The translations under genes and the position numbers were made by a program. A stretch of DNA of 64,000 nucleotides from Doris montereyensis (Eukaryota > Mollusca > Gastropoda > Nudibranchia > Dorididae): the NCBI GenBank assembly GCA_037039925.1, contig JAXRKP010000202.1:45001-109000 (forward strand), in the 5' to 3' direction. The notes under the pieces are model-generated. The model had not been told where the DNA came from and searched no databases. It saw nothing but the letters and a program-made list of their open reading frames with translations. Below, piece after piece: positions 34,567 to 47,469 of the stretch; the stretch's first letter is position 1, and every line of letters begins with the position of its first letter.

Positions 34567-34570
34567 GTAT

Positions 34571-34623
<53 letters not shown>

Positions 34624-34624
34624 A

Positions 34625-34671
<47 letters not shown>

Positions 34672-34729
34672 TTGTAGCTATTGTTATTAGTAGTAGTATT
34701 ATTAATAGGTAGTAGTAGTGAGTAGTGAA

Positions 34730-34791
<62 letters not shown>

Positions 34792-34810
34792 TTGCTTTAT
34801 TTTTTTTTTA
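34431..34810. repeat. Compound (ATT)n / (GTA)n microsatellite
   Basis: (TTA)n at about 34431-34570 passes into (GTA)n up to 34790. It follows AACAATAAAGGTTTAATATT-like text that may be a LINE 3' end, but no coding part is recognised. Confidence 0.95.
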
Positions 34811-34847
34811 TTATTATTAGGTATGCAGTCAAGTGAGTCGGTGAATA

Positions 34848-35041
<194 letters not shown>

Positions 35042-35204
35042 TCCTCACACACCACTGCTTATAAATGCACTTGTATATTTCAGATCATTAACATGGTGAG
35101 CTTTGCACAAACATTGGGTTTGAACGACAATAAGATCGTGATGACGACAGCATTGCTTTGCAATAGAACCATTTAAACCCTCATGATGGTGATGGTAATT
35201 ATGA

Positions 35205-35465
35205 CGACGATCATGTTGATGAGGATGATGGTGGTGGTGGTGGTGGTAGTGGTGGTGGTAATACTGATGATGATGGCGTAGTGGTGGTAATAAATGATGA
35301 TGATAATGTTGGTTATTATGATGATGATGATAATGGCGATGATGATGATGATGGCTATCATGATGATGATGATTATGGCGATGATGATGATGACAATGGT
35401 GATGATGATGATGGTGACGGTGGTGATAGTAGCGACGAGGAATATGAAGTGATGATGATAATAAT
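35205..35465. repeat. (GAT)n / (GGT)n degenerate microsatellite
   Basis: Irregular GAT, GGT and GAC triplets. The frames made of D, or of I and T, are artefacts. Confidence 0.9.
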
Positions 35466-35574
35466 GATGAGGAAAGAGATGAAGGTGCTTTTTCTCAAAT
35501 TGCAGTCAATCTATTTTCTGTAATCTGGGGGATGGGGGGGGTTCATCAATTGGTATGCTTGTATAATGTAAATG

Positions 35575-35857
35575 TACCCTGTTTACCATATGCGGTGATT
35601 TCATGGTGACTTAAGAGAAAACAGCAAAATGAAAGATAGCGAAAGAGTAAAAGGGAAGAAGTAGAACCTATCATTGGCACCCGTCAACTGCCAACCGTCC
35701 AGCATCAAGGCTTACGATTTTCCATGAAATTTGTTTGTTTCATTGAAATTTACCCAATCCATCACTTGCAGTGATTTTAGGGTTAATTAAGAGGAAACTG
35801 CAAGACAAAAGTGAAAGATAAGTGCAAGAGTGAAAAAGGGAAGAAGTAAGATCTACC
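35575..35857 (+). repeat. Dispersed repeat R4, two diverged tandem copies
   Basis: Copy 1 (about 35575-35690) and copy 2 (about 35750-35855) share a TACC-CAT-TGCAGTGATTT start, the GAAAACAGCAAAATGAAAGA block and AGTAAAAGGGAAGAAGTAGA. A third copy is at 54545-54660. The family is not recognised. Confidence 0.7.
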
Positions 35858-35870
35858 TACCAGCAGCACT

Positions 35871-36175
35871 AGTCACGTCGGTGGCCTCAAGCGGTTAGGC
35901 TGCTGGACTGGGGATCATGAGGTCACGGGTTCAAATCCTAGCAAAGCTAGGTGCGGCTTTGTGTTCCTTGAGAAAGATACTTAACACGCATTTTCCCCAT
36001 CAACTCGAGCCAGGTGCAAATGGATACAAGCACTAGCTTGGGAGTAAAAGCCTGCGACAGACTAGCGTCCTATTCAGGAGGTGATTGTTTCACTTCACGC
36101 TATTGAAACCGCGAAACGCTCCAGTTCTACGGGCCGTAATGGCCTATAAGGAATTTTTACCTTTACCTTTACATG
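35871..36175 (+). mobile_element. SINE1 copy, complete, with 13-bp target-site duplication
   Basis: It is flanked by TACCAGCAGCACT at 35858-35870 and 36176-36188. The tRNA-like head has an A-box GGTGGCCTCAAGCGGTTAGG and a B-box GGGTTCAAATCC, resembling a Ser/Leu-type tRNA. The body has GTGTTCCTTGAGAAAGATAC, TTAACACGCATTTTCCCC and AAGCACTAGCTTGGGAG. The 3' part has CACTTCACGCTATTGAAACC, GGGCCGTAATGGCC and a TTTACC-repeat tail. This is the best reference copy of the family in the window. It is inserted within R4-related sequence, which resumes after 36189. Confidence 0.92.
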
Positions 36176-36188
36176 TACCAGCAGCACT

Positions 36189-37045
36189 TGCTAAATGCCA
36201 ACCATCAAGGCTTATAAATTCCCATGAACAACAAACACACAAAAACACATAGATCATACATAGATCAACAAACACACAAAAACACAAAGATTATAGACAA
36301 ATATATGCACAGAAATAATATGACCTTTTGAATACGCCTTATTTGTATGGCATTCAATGTACAAGAAAAAAAAACTTTTAATTTCTGAAAAGCATTCAAG
36401 TAAGTATGAAGAACGATGAAATCATTCGAGTAGAAATAAAAAGTAAATTTCTAAGAAATTGAAATTAAAGTAGAAAAAGGAGGTAAATTAAAATGAAACT
36501 AAAACATAATAATAATATTGTTCATAGGTATAAATATATAATATAACAAACTATGATTAAAAAAATATTTTGTAAATAGAAATAGTGTACAACTATCGAT
36601 TATGAATTAGCAGTAAATGTCTTTACTAAGACACGTATCAAAGTAACAACATCTTTGTATCAAAGGTATTAGAACAAAAGTAAACAAAAGAAATTTTTGC
36701 CAAAATTTCATAGGTTTCTGACATCAAATTATTTATGTAGAAAACGGGTTTCGTGAAATTGAGACAGAAATAAATAGAAAACAAAATCTAAATAATATAA
36801 TATTTAAAGCAAACAAAGAAATACATGCAATGTGGGAATCAAAATGCAAATCTTATTTGACGAAAATATACAACCATTTTGTAAGTATGAAATGGTTTAT
36901 CTGAATTTCTTCTTCTCAAGATCACAGATTTCCTGAAATCAAATGACACTATAATAATAATAATATCTTTGCTGAAAATCATCTGAAACAGAATTTGGGC
37001 TTTATATCTTCCTTCCAAGCCATTCTTTATTAATGATACACCTAT
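36189..37045. other. Unassigned A-rich spacer
   Basis: R4-related text continues to about 36235. After that comes A-rich sequence with a short repeat of CACAAAAACACA (36236-36290). No gene is recognised. Confidence 0.45.
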
Positions 37046-37051
37046 TTGACA

Positions 37052-37300
37052 AGGTAGACGAGATGGCCAAGTGGTTAAAAGGCATTGCACTGTGACCCAA
37101 AGTCCACCGGTACTGGGTTTGAGCCCCACTTCAGGCATTTCGTTTTTTTCCTCGGGCAAGAAAATTTACCTTATTTTGCTCACTTAGACAACATGGGTGA
37201 CTCCTGTTGCATTGAGCATAAGCCCCATGAAAGTCTATATTCCTTTCTCTACAAAAATTGGAATGCCATTTAGGTGCTTGCACCGGACAGCACTAATCTT
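37052..37300 (+). mobile_element. SINE4: tRNA-Ser-like SINE
   Basis: The head GACGAGATGGCCAAGTGGTT followed by AAAAGGCATTGCACTG closely follows a tRNA-Ser 5' half (A box TGGCCAAGTGG). The B box is GGGTTTGAGCCCC (about 37115). The body has CTCGGGCAAGAAAATTTACC, an ACAACATGGGTGACTCCTG block and GGTGCTTGCACCGG near the end. It is not a tRNA gene, since the 3' acceptor strand is absent and a non-tRNA body follows. Confidence 0.75.
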
Positions 37301-39012
37301 TTTGTTTTTTTACCATCAGAATTTAACTTAAAACATACGCGTTTTACATGTATAATCAAAACTGAAACAATAGCTCTACACAAAATACTATTCTGAAACT
37401 GCGACTGAACACAAAGACGAAAGGAAATAAATATATGCATTCAAGATGAACGATGCCAAAGGGAAATAATTTCACACAAAATTTGACACAAGGAAAAGAA
37501 TTAACAAAATCTTAAAAAGAAGCAATGTCTGACATAAACATATGGCTTCGTTCAATTCTAGTACAACTGGGCAGAACCTTTGACTTTGATCATGAAGTCT
37601 GTGCCTTAACACTGTGCTCTCTTGCGTTATCAAAATCTGTGGCAAAGATAGTGGAATCATGGGGAAACAGGCAGCATGGGTGAAATGTGTCTGTCCTTTG
37701 TTTGGGATGAGGGGTGAGGAATGGGAGGCAGACATTTCCATGAATTTCTTGAATGCAAATATACAAAATGCTTGTTTGTTTGAAACATTATACTACTAAC
37801 TAGGTAGAGTACATCATAGAGTAATGATTAAACCTTATAACTTCTGATTACAAAAGCTTCTTTTTTTTTATCACTGAAATAAAAGAAAATGTCAAAACTT
37901 TATAACTTTTGAACTTCTACAGCATAAAAAACAAAATCAGTGAAAACAGGAAAAAAACAGCATTTATGGGGAACATTGTTTTTAAATAAATGGCTTAATA
38001 AATTAAATAAAAACTGAAGAAAACAACTGGGTTTTTTTTCTAAAACTACTAATATCAGCAATACTAAGATAAAAAAAAGTTTATTTTTCTTTAAATTAAA
38101 AAAAAAACAAACAAAAGGAAGAGAAAGATGAGAGAGAATTCAAATTTCAATTAAATAAAAACAAAGGAAAGAGAGTCATGAGAAACTATTGTGTGCAAGT
38201 AGTGGACTAACATTCATTTTAATGTTTTATGTCTACATGTGTGTTATAGTTATAGCTACACTTACATAGCTGCCAACCTTCTCCAATTGAAAAACGTACT
38301 CTTTCTGTGTAAGCTATTTCTAACTCCCACAAACGCCCGTAATATTCCCTGAAAATATTGATGATTTAACTTGAAATGATTCCCTCTAGGGAAAATAACA
38401 AAAAATCTGCCAATCACTGGCCTTCTGATGAAGTGCAACAGTTGCTTTGTGAACTCCAGGAGTGGTGTCTCCCGACTTTCACTTACTCTCTATGAATCTC
38501 TGCTGCCGTTAATTTCGGTTTTCTAAACAAACTTATGTACTCATATAAGTACTTTTCAAGGTAAATACAGTCTTACGAACTCAAAGACAAAGAAACGTAC
38601 TACATACGCTTTTCACGTAGTGGTTAGCAGCTATGCCCTTATTTTAACCCACTCACTGCCATTTCCGACACGCATCAGACCATTTGAGTGCCAAACCCGA
38701 CACCTGTCAGTGATAAGTTTCCTTTGTTTTTATTTTCTACTAGGTCGTGAAACCTTTTAGTATCAGCATTTCTCACACGTGTAGTCAAATCATTTGTACG
38801 GAGACACGACATGAAATTATTCTTCGGTAGTACGACCTTTGATGGAAATCAAAAGTAGACAGACATGGCTCTAGTAGTAGTCCATAATATTGCCCTCAAA
38901 AACAAAAAAATTCCTTTCAACTCAAGAATTAGCTCTAAAGCTACAAGTGAATCTGATTCTGAATGATCATATACTATCTTTATGATGTTGGATCATATAG
39001 AAAAAGCCAAAG

Positions 39013-39016
<4 letters not shown>
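37301..39016. other. Unassigned AT-rich region
   Basis: About 1.7 kb of AT-rich sequence with A-runs. No frame with recognisable domains. CCCACTCACTGCCATTTCC near 38650 looks like part of a dispersed element but cannot be placed. Confidence 0.45.

Positions 39017-39099
<83 letters not shown>
39017..39099. repeat. (TA)n microsatellite
   Basis: An almost pure TA tract of about 83 bp. Confidence 0.97.
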
Positions 39100-39103
<4 letters not shown>

Positions 39104-40899
39104 ACCAGTAAATCTAAATCTACTATCGAAACAGTTAAGGGAGATGTATTGTTTTATTTGAAACAAGTTTTTGTTTTTTATATCTTTTTTTTGCATTTTT
39201 TTATCTAGAATAAATGAAACTTCACATGAAGAAACTACCAACATCATTTAGAAACATCTTTTTTCTTCAGAAGAAAATACACTTTATGTCTTCCTCAAAT
39301 AGCACGTTTCCAGTGATTTTTTAAAATTATGTCAAAATGCCTAGCACTTCTCAGTCTCTGATTCGAAAGTGCCCAGCCGTGAGTGAGTTTATTAAACCAA
39401 TAATGATGTTTTTCCTGATAAATGATGAACAAGGGTAGTTGATCTTCTCCACGGTTATGTCTGAACAACTAGTCCAAAGAGACATAATAGGTCTATGTCT
39501 AATTATAGCTAGATCATTAACAACACACAAATAATAATAATATTATGCTAAAATATAAGATCCCTCACACCCTCGCTCACCATCAAGTCTCCCCATGCAT
39601 TCTTTCAATCAAACAAAACCTGAACATCAAAATTGTAAACCAAACTGTTGTAGAATATATATTGTGTGTGTATATAAACAGATACACAGAAAGATACAAA
39701 TAGATTGAGAGATAAATAGATATACAAACAAATATACAGACAGTCAGATCCACAAACTCATCAACGTTCAAATCAGAAATCAATTTCAGATGAAAAATTG
39801 AAAATTGCCTGATACATTTCCAAGTTTCTATTTTAAAACAAACCTCACTCACTGTTTTTATAATAAACATTTTGTTCATATCCACATGACTTGCTGTTAC
39901 TGTTATCCAAATGAATGGTAGTGTATGTTTCCATTTGTCTTGTAAGCACACAACAAACAAAAAGATAGAAGAATCAATGCACTTATAAGCAAGGACAAGC
40001 AGTGTGGTAAGGGGCATATCAAAAGTGATGAAATAATGACATGAAATAATAGTGAAGCCCAGTAAGAACAAAGACTGAGACAAATACAAAGGATTATAGA
40101 TCTAGAGAGTTGTAGATCTAGAACACCAGCGGAACGAACAGTCAGTGAACACAACTTACTGCTACTAACCATGATTGGATTCATACAAAAGACCTTGTTA
40201 ATGAACTCCTTTTTAAGGAACATAGTTAGCTTGGTTGCCAGTGCGCTCTCTTTTCATGGTGACGCAATGATTGCCAAAACGGAAGTCGTGAAAAATTGTA
40301 AATTACGCACATTTAAGAGTGTTAAAAAGATGAAATACACAGGAGACATTGAAATACACAGGAGACTTTGAAATACACATTGAAATACACAGAAGACATT
40401 GAAATACACAGGAGACATTGAAATACAATACTCCTTAACAAACTTATAGAGCAGACTCTATTGGTGCCCCAAGATTTTTTTCTGTTTTTTCCTTGATATT
40501 TGTCTCATCTTTGTTCCTACAAGGCTTCAATATTGTTTCATGAAATTATTTATCATCAATATGGAGTAATACAAACTAACTGAAAATGAGAACGGATCAG
40601 GGAACAATGATTGTCAAAATTGTAAACTACACATGTTTAAGAGTACTAAAAACATGAAAGACACAGGAGACATTGAAATTCAATACTGCATAATTAACTA
40701 ACAGAGCCGACCTCTTTCCCTTTGAAACCTCACTCACAAGAAGCACCTTTCAATGATTCTGAGGCGCCAGGAAAATTTGACATTTTCTTTATAGCAGTGA
40801 CTTCTGCCCCCCGATAAAAGTGAAAACTCTTACAGCCCTGACAATCGATAAGAGTTAATATACAACATTCAACTGTAAATCCGAAAGTATTGATAACTG
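39100..40899. other. Unassigned region with a small 25-bp repeat patch
   Basis: A short tandem patch of GACATTGAAATACACAGGA occurs at about 40335-40430. The frames at 39583-40223 (minus) are AT-driven and lack recognisable domains. No gene is supported. Confidence 0.45.
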
Positions 40900-41085
40900 T
40901 GAGCCATGAAGCTAGTGTTTGTACCTATTTGCGCTTGGGATGAGTGAGGGCAATGTGTGTTAAGTGTCTTTCCCAAGGAACGCACCCTCGGAACTGGCTT
41001 TGCTAAGCATAAGATTTGAACTGGGGATCTCATGATCCTCAAGTCTGGCTGCATAACTGCTCGGCCATCAATACCACGAGCTATG
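40900..41085 (-). mobile_element. SINE1 copy, minus orientation (head and proximal body)
   Basis: In minus reading: GGCCGAGCAGTTATGCAGCC, a B-box-like AGTTCAAATCTT, GTTCCTTGGGAAAGACACTT, AACACACATTGCCCTCACTC and AAACACTAGCTTCATGG. The 3' body is missing. Confidence 0.85.
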
Positions 41086-41905
41086 AGTTGCCAGGCAACC
41101 GAAGGAAGATAAGCCTCTAAAAAGAAGGCAACAATCAGCTGATTCAATCTTTGTTTGGACCCCAGCCCCTCAGCTTTCTCCTAAGCCCTGACGTGCTGCC
41201 AACATGAATCCCTGAAATCATCGTCATGGTGATCAGGGCTTACTTCACAGAAACAAACAAAGCAGGCAAGCAGGCGATTTGATAGGTGCTGCTACAGTCA
41301 GCTATGATTGAAGGCTCACACCTCTTAACGACTCGCTTACTCAGCAGACACAGAACGCTTCTAATCTCATGCAACAGTTTCTATCTATTTTGAGTTTTTA
41401 GACGCTAGCAACACACAGCTTTGCTAAATAAAAGCACACAAAAATTCTTAAACAGATTTTTAAAACAATATTCTCTTTTCAAAAACATGTAAAACTTCAA
41501 ATGTAAGAAAGATGTTTATAAAAGTTTTAAATTTTGATCTCGTTATCTATTTCCCCAATTTCCCAAAAGAACTAACAGTAATAAAAATTAACTTATCTTA
41601 TCTTATCTTATTACATGAGATCAAAACAGACAGAAAAATAAAGACTGAAAGAGTCAATGTGAAATCAACTGAGAAAGACAGAGCATGAAAGGAAGACATA
41701 AAATGATGCAATAGTAGATAAAATGACATGAATGTATATGACAAGCGAAATAACTGGAACCTACACCTTAAAATACACAGACAAGCTTTCTACAAAACGC
41801 CTACATTAACATTTGGAGATAATCAAATCTTACAATCTTGTTTTCTACCAGTACCAGTATCTATCCTTGTTCAGTATAATATAAAAGGACCATGTTCAAT
41901 AATCA
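41086..41905. other. Unassigned spacer
   Basis: No gene is recognised. A short CTTATCTTATCTTAT patch lies near 41592-41610. Confidence 0.45.
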
Positions 41906-41906
41906 A

Positions 41907-42484
<578 letters not shown>

Positions 42485-42489
42485 TTTTT

Positions 42490-43150
42490 TTATAAGTATT
42501 TGAGCATCTGTAGATGAGTTATCATAATATTTGAAATTACAAGAAAAACGACAGATATGTAAAAACAAAAAAAATGTCAAAAAAGAACAAAATGGAATTT
42601 GATAATGAAGATTGTGTTAAATAGCTCTCCTTGAAGAAGCTCAAAGAAATTATTAAAAATATGAGCATTTAAACATGTTGCAAAAAAACTAACAAAAGTG
42701 AGCTTTTCTCATGTGAACACCCTGATTTGTTTCAACAGCAAAAACATTGTATCGTATCGAAGGTGAAAGTCGCAAACCGTGAAGTCTAAAACTAGTATTA
42801 CCTCTTTTTTCTTTTTTTTTTAACATTAGGAAGCTATGCTTCATCTAGTTAGGATTCTGTGGCACAAGAATCGATAGAAACCAGTATAATAACCATATAC
42901 ATATATGAGCAATCTGTGTATCCCTATTGGTTCTATTTTTTTACACTTGCACACAGTGCATGTTTGTGAAAATAGATTAAAAAGCACAGCATCATTTTCT
43001 TTAATTTTCTCAAAACATACAAAATTGGACTTGCACCATTTGCAACTTTTACCGTCAGTAGAAGAGTTTCAAACAAAATCACAAGATAACAAAAAGCAAT
43101 TTAAGAACAACAATAAAATTGAACCATTAAGCACTGTCTTGCTGCCATCC
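42490..43150. other. Unassigned AT-rich spacer
   Basis: About 660 bp, no gene or shared repeat recognised. Confidence 0.45.
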
Positions 43151-43154
43151 CCAG

Positions 43155-43318
43155 GGTGATTTGGTAGTCCAGAAGCAAGGTGTTGGCCTCTTTTTCCTCA
43201 AATTTTTTCATGTAAAATCTAAGGCAAAAACAGTAAAACACTACCATAAACTCCGAGATCGCCTTAGTTTCATGAGTAAAATCAAATCAAAACAAATCAA
43301 ATCAAATCAAAACATTAC
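43155..43318 (+). mobile_element. SINE2 copy with internal deletion
   Basis: The head GGTGATTTGGTAGTCCAGAA followed by GCAAGGTGTTGGCCTC matches the head seen in minus reading at 59230-59300. It then jumps to the distal part (ACTCCGAGATCGCCTTAGTT) and ends in an (AAATC)n tail of about 45 bp. The central SINE2 body is missing. Confidence 0.65.
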
Positions 43319-43837
43319 ACCTCTTAGTATTTGGAGGAACAGTAGTAAAACAAAAAAACTTTAAACTGACAAGAGGACAAGTTAACAAAAAGAAATCTCC
43401 ACACGATTGACAACAACTACAACAACTGAAAGAAAAAAAAAAACCCTGAGAATTTTTGTGCTTAATATGGAAATTCGCCACTATCAATAAGGCTGAAAAT
43501 GCTAAGTGATAGAAGGTGGTATTTCATTCCAATAGCACAATACATTGATTTAACGAGAAATACATTTTACATAGAAATCCTATAAAGTCATAGCTTCATA
43601 GAGCGTTTCAAAATGATAATTTTATTTAATAACGGATATGATCATCAATCTCTTCATTTCAGTTTATATGGCTAAATCTCCATAGCCATTACTGTTTGTG
43701 TGTTTTCATTTGTTCAATAAGTACAACCAATATCACAATGTTGGCTTTATTTAACAATTATAGCCTATTTCTATAATTTGGGCTGGATTGTTTTTTTCTG
43801 CACCATTTATTCAAAGTAAAGTAAAGTTCTCTCACGC
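43319..43837. other. Unassigned spacer
   Basis: About 520 bp of AT-rich sequence, nothing recognised. Confidence 0.45.
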
Positions 43838-44010
43838 AGATTTTTACTCCCAAGCTAGTGCTTGTACCCATTTGCACCTCGGGTGAGTGGGGAAAATGCG
43901 TGTTAAATTGTCTTTCCCAAAAATCACAATGTCGGACCAAGCTTTGCTAGAATTCAAACTCGGTACTTCATGATCCCCAATCCGGCAGACTAACCACTTG
44001 GCCAGCACCA
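43838..44010 (-). mobile_element. SINE1 copy, minus orientation (head and proximal body)
   Basis: In minus reading: GGCCAAGTGGTTAGTCTGCC, a GGATCATGAAGT segment, the B-box-like AGTTTGAATTCTAGC, then GATTTTTGGGAAAGACAATT, AACACGCATTTTCCCC and AAGCACTAGCTTGGGAG. Confidence 0.85.
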
Positions 44011-44044
44011 TTTATTTAGCAAATGTCTTATTTTTGCATATCTT

Positions 44045-44850
44045 GTTCTGTAACACTAAATTTGGCTAATCTCTTTATTATGGATTGTTTTGTTCTTTTC
44101 GCCATAGCACTTTGTTCTTTATCTTGGGTTTGTTTTGTTCTACATCTCTCTCTTTGGCAAACCGTTTTCATAATCATAGGTTTCTTTTGTTCTATGTGTT
44201 GGTATATTTTGCTCTGTGGCTCTTTAGTTCACAAGTCTCTTTATGTAGGTTTATTATTTTACTCTGTAGCTCTTTAGTTGGTGAATCTCTTTGTGTTGGT
44301 TTTTAATTTGCTCTGTGGCTCTTTAGTTGGCAAATCTCTTTATGTTGGTTTATTTTTGCTCTGTGGCCCTTTGATTGGCAAATCTCTTTATGTTGATTTT
44401 TAATTTGCTCTGTGGCTCTTTATTTGGCAAATTTCTTTATGTTAGATTATTAATGCTCTGTGGCTCTTTAGTTGGCAAATCTCTTTATGTTGGTTTTTAA
44501 TTTGCTCTGTGGCTCTAAATTTGGCAAATTTCTTTATGTTAGATTATTAATGCTCTGTGGCTCTTTAGTTGGCAAATCGCTTTATATTGGTTTTTAATTT
44601 GCTCTATGGCTCTATAGTTGGTGAATCGCTTTATGTTGGTTTTTAATTTGCTCTGTGGCTCGTTAGTTGGCAAATCTCTTTATGTTGGTTTTAATTTGCT
44701 CTGTGGCTCTTTAGTTGGCAAATCTCTTTATGTTGGTGTACTTTGGCTCTGTAGCTCTTTAGTTTGCAAATCTCTTTATGTTGGTTCATTTTGCTCCAGT
44801 CCATTGCTCTTATTTAGTAAATCGCTTTATTCTAGGTTATTTTGTTGAAT
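44045..44850. repeat. Tandem array, unit about 50 bp, about 15 copies
   Basis: The unit contains GCTCTGTGGCTCTTTAGTTG, GCAAATCTCTTTATGTTGG and TTTTTAATTT. Unit length alternates between about 47 and 56 bp. Short frames such as LCGSLVGKSLYVGF are repeat translations. Confidence 0.93.
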
Positions 44851-45428
44851 ATCTACACTCTGTTTCCCTAGAATAATGATACAGCTTAGAAAGGAATGAA
44901 ATCAGGCTCTATGAAGAAAAATTCCCACCTATGGTTGGATGTGCTGAAAATGTGTGGTACTCAAGTGAGCCATGCTAAAAAGGAAGCCCTCTTTTAACAA
45001 AAACAGCTATCTTGAGCAGAATACTATGCTTCCCTCCTTTTAAAATAGCCTTTCCTTCACTCTCATACCCCATTCCTAAAATTCATTAAAATCTTGAATG
45101 AAAAAAAACAACAAATCCTCATATATACACCATTGATCTCTTTATGTAAAAAAAAATTAACTATTTGAAAACATTTCAACTACCTCCTCTGTCGTTTTTG
45201 TTGGGGTTTTTTAATTAAAGAAAAATAATTTTGTCTTTTTTGTTGATTTACCATTGATAAAAATGCACATAGCTTGATCTAAATACCTCTATTTCCTTAA
45301 CACCGGAGCCTTTGAGTTGACTTGAGTATCACAGAAATGGAAAAAAAATCACATGCAACAATAATATATAAAGGATAATAATACATGTTTATAACTGTGT
45401 ATATAACTCTTAAGAAGGGGAGATTGCA
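44851..45428. other. Unassigned spacer
   Basis: AT-rich, no gene recognised. Confidence 0.45.
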
Positions 45429-45429
45429 A

Positions 45430-45725
45430 TGATAAAACTGTGATATCAGACTCTCAGGGGAGACATATTACATGATAAAAACAATGATGTCTTACTCTCA
45501 CATGAGACATATAATGACATGATAAAATTGTGATATCTGATTCCCAGGGGAGACATATGACATGATATAACTGTAATGTTTGACTCTAAAAGGAGACATA
45601 TAACATGATAAAAATGTGATGTTGAACTCTCAAAGGAGTCATATGACATGATAAAACTTTGATATCTTGACTCTAAGGGAAGACATATGACATGATAAAA
45701 CTTTAATGTCGGACTCTGGTGTCAT
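45430..45725. repeat. Tandem array, unit about 44 bp, about 7 copies
   Basis: The unit contains GACATATGACATGATAAAAC, TGTGATATC-TGACTCTCA and GGGGAGACATAT. Units vary at the ATGTC/ATATC position. Confidence 0.92.
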
Positions 45726-46234
45726 TTTAAAAGACATTACCCTCAGAACACTGGTATTTTAAATATATATCCATTCCAATATCTTGCCACCCTCATCTAA
45801 TTAAAACATTGAGATCCTCATGCAAGTCAATACGCTGACATCCAAAAACAGTTCAATGTTTCACTCGTTCACACACAGTTCAATACATTGGATATTTTTG
45901 TTCCAAAACAGATACTTGACAGAACATACAATTTAGACATTGGCCGCATTATCGTAATAGAAAATTTTCATCAAAATAGAATAGAAATAGAAATTAACAA
46001 CATTTACCAAGTCATACTTTTCTAAATCTCACTCAATGCATCCATTGAAATATTCATCCAAGATGGGTTGGTTGGTTGGTGGCAGACTGTAGGTGTTATC
46101 AGTGGGTCCTACTTCTTCTCCCTTGTTATTTTGCCTGAATTCATCCTGTGATCAACCCATGCGGTGAACAGGGCATGTTTTAATGCCGTTAACAAATGAC
46201 CAAATATTGATATTGAAACCTTCATCTTATACAA

Positions 46235-46900
46235 TTATGACATGGTGATGCAATACAGACATTGATATCTTCATTTAAAGTAGACATTGACATCTTCATC
46301 CAATTACAAACATTGACATCTTCATCCAATACAGACTTTGACATCTTCATCTAAAGCAGACATTGACATCTTCACCCAATGAAAACATAGACTTCTTCAT
46401 CCAATACAGATATTGACTTATGTATTCAATTATAGACATTGACATATTCATCCAATACAGACATTGACATCTTCATCTAAAGTAGACATTGACACCTTAA
46501 CCCAATACAGACATTAACATCTTCATCCAATACAGACATTGACATCTTCATCTAAAGCAGACATTGACATCTTCATCTAAAGCAGACATTGACATCTTTA
46601 TCCAATACAGACATTGACATCTTCAACTAACACAGGTATTGACATCTTCATCCAAAGCAGGCATTGACCTCTTCTTCAAATAAAATCCGTGACATTTTCA
46701 TCTTATACAGACATGGACATTTTCAACATGAGACATTAACATCCTCATCCAATAAAGACAATGATATCTAACCCTCAATAGTTTCATCTTATACAGACAT
46801 TAACAACTTCAATAAAGGCATATATGGACATCCTCATTCCAAACAGACATAGATATTCTCCTTAGATTTACACATTTCTTCTAAGTCAATTCCAATATTG
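46235..46900. repeat. Tandem array, unit about 24-25 bp, over 20 copies
   Basis: The unit is ACATTGACATCTTCATCCAA plus TACAG or with CTAAAGCAG, strongly diverged toward both ends. It lies in the 3' flank of the transporter gene. Confidence 0.9.
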
Positions 46901-47039
46901 ACATTTTCATCTGATGAGGACATTAACATCTTAATCTTAAGGAAACCTCAACATCTCTTAATTCAAGATTTGAGCATTGACATTTTCATTGAATTTAAAT
47001 ATTCACATCCTAATCTCAATCTGAATTCCAATATTGAAG

Positions 47040-47245
47040 TTTTCATTCAATACAAAGATCAACATTCAATACAAAGATCAACATTCAATACAATGATCAA
47101 AATTCAAAACAACAATCTTCAATGCAAAGATCAACATTCAATGCAAAGATCAATATTCAATGAAAAAATCAACATTCAATGCAAAGATCAACATTCAATG
47201 CAAAGATCAACATTCAATGCAAAGATCAACATTCAAAACAACGAT
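47040..47245. repeat. Tandem array, unit 19 bp, about 10 copies
   Basis: The unit is CAAAGATCAACATTCAATG/A. It lies about 230 bp downstream of the transporter stop codon. Confidence 0.92.
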
Positions 47246-47469
47246 CAGCATTATCGTCATTTAAAAAATGAACGTCTTCATCCTACTCAGCCTTTAACAA
47301 TATCTTTAGCCAATACAAAATTCATAACGTCATCTTAATCTAATGTGAACCTTTTCATTCAATTCAGGAGACAAACATACCTTCCATCCGGTAACTCAGT
47401 GGCATCTTCACACAATGTAAACACTTGCATTGAAATTCAATTCAAATAAAATAAAAATTTAATATTCAT

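Noticed and set aside
35877..35945. Functional tRNA gene at the SINE1 head
   Set aside because: Only A and B boxes are conserved; the cloverleaf is incomplete and the element has a full SINE body with target duplication.
37052..37125. Functional tRNA-Ser gene
   Set aside because: The 5' half and B box look good, but the acceptor 3' strand does not pair and the sequence continues into a SINE body.
39583..40223. 168- and 106-residue minus-strand frames as genes
   Set aside because: AT-rich, no domain, no splice or homology signal. The lower-case pattern of IYLSIYL text comes from a GATA-like patch.
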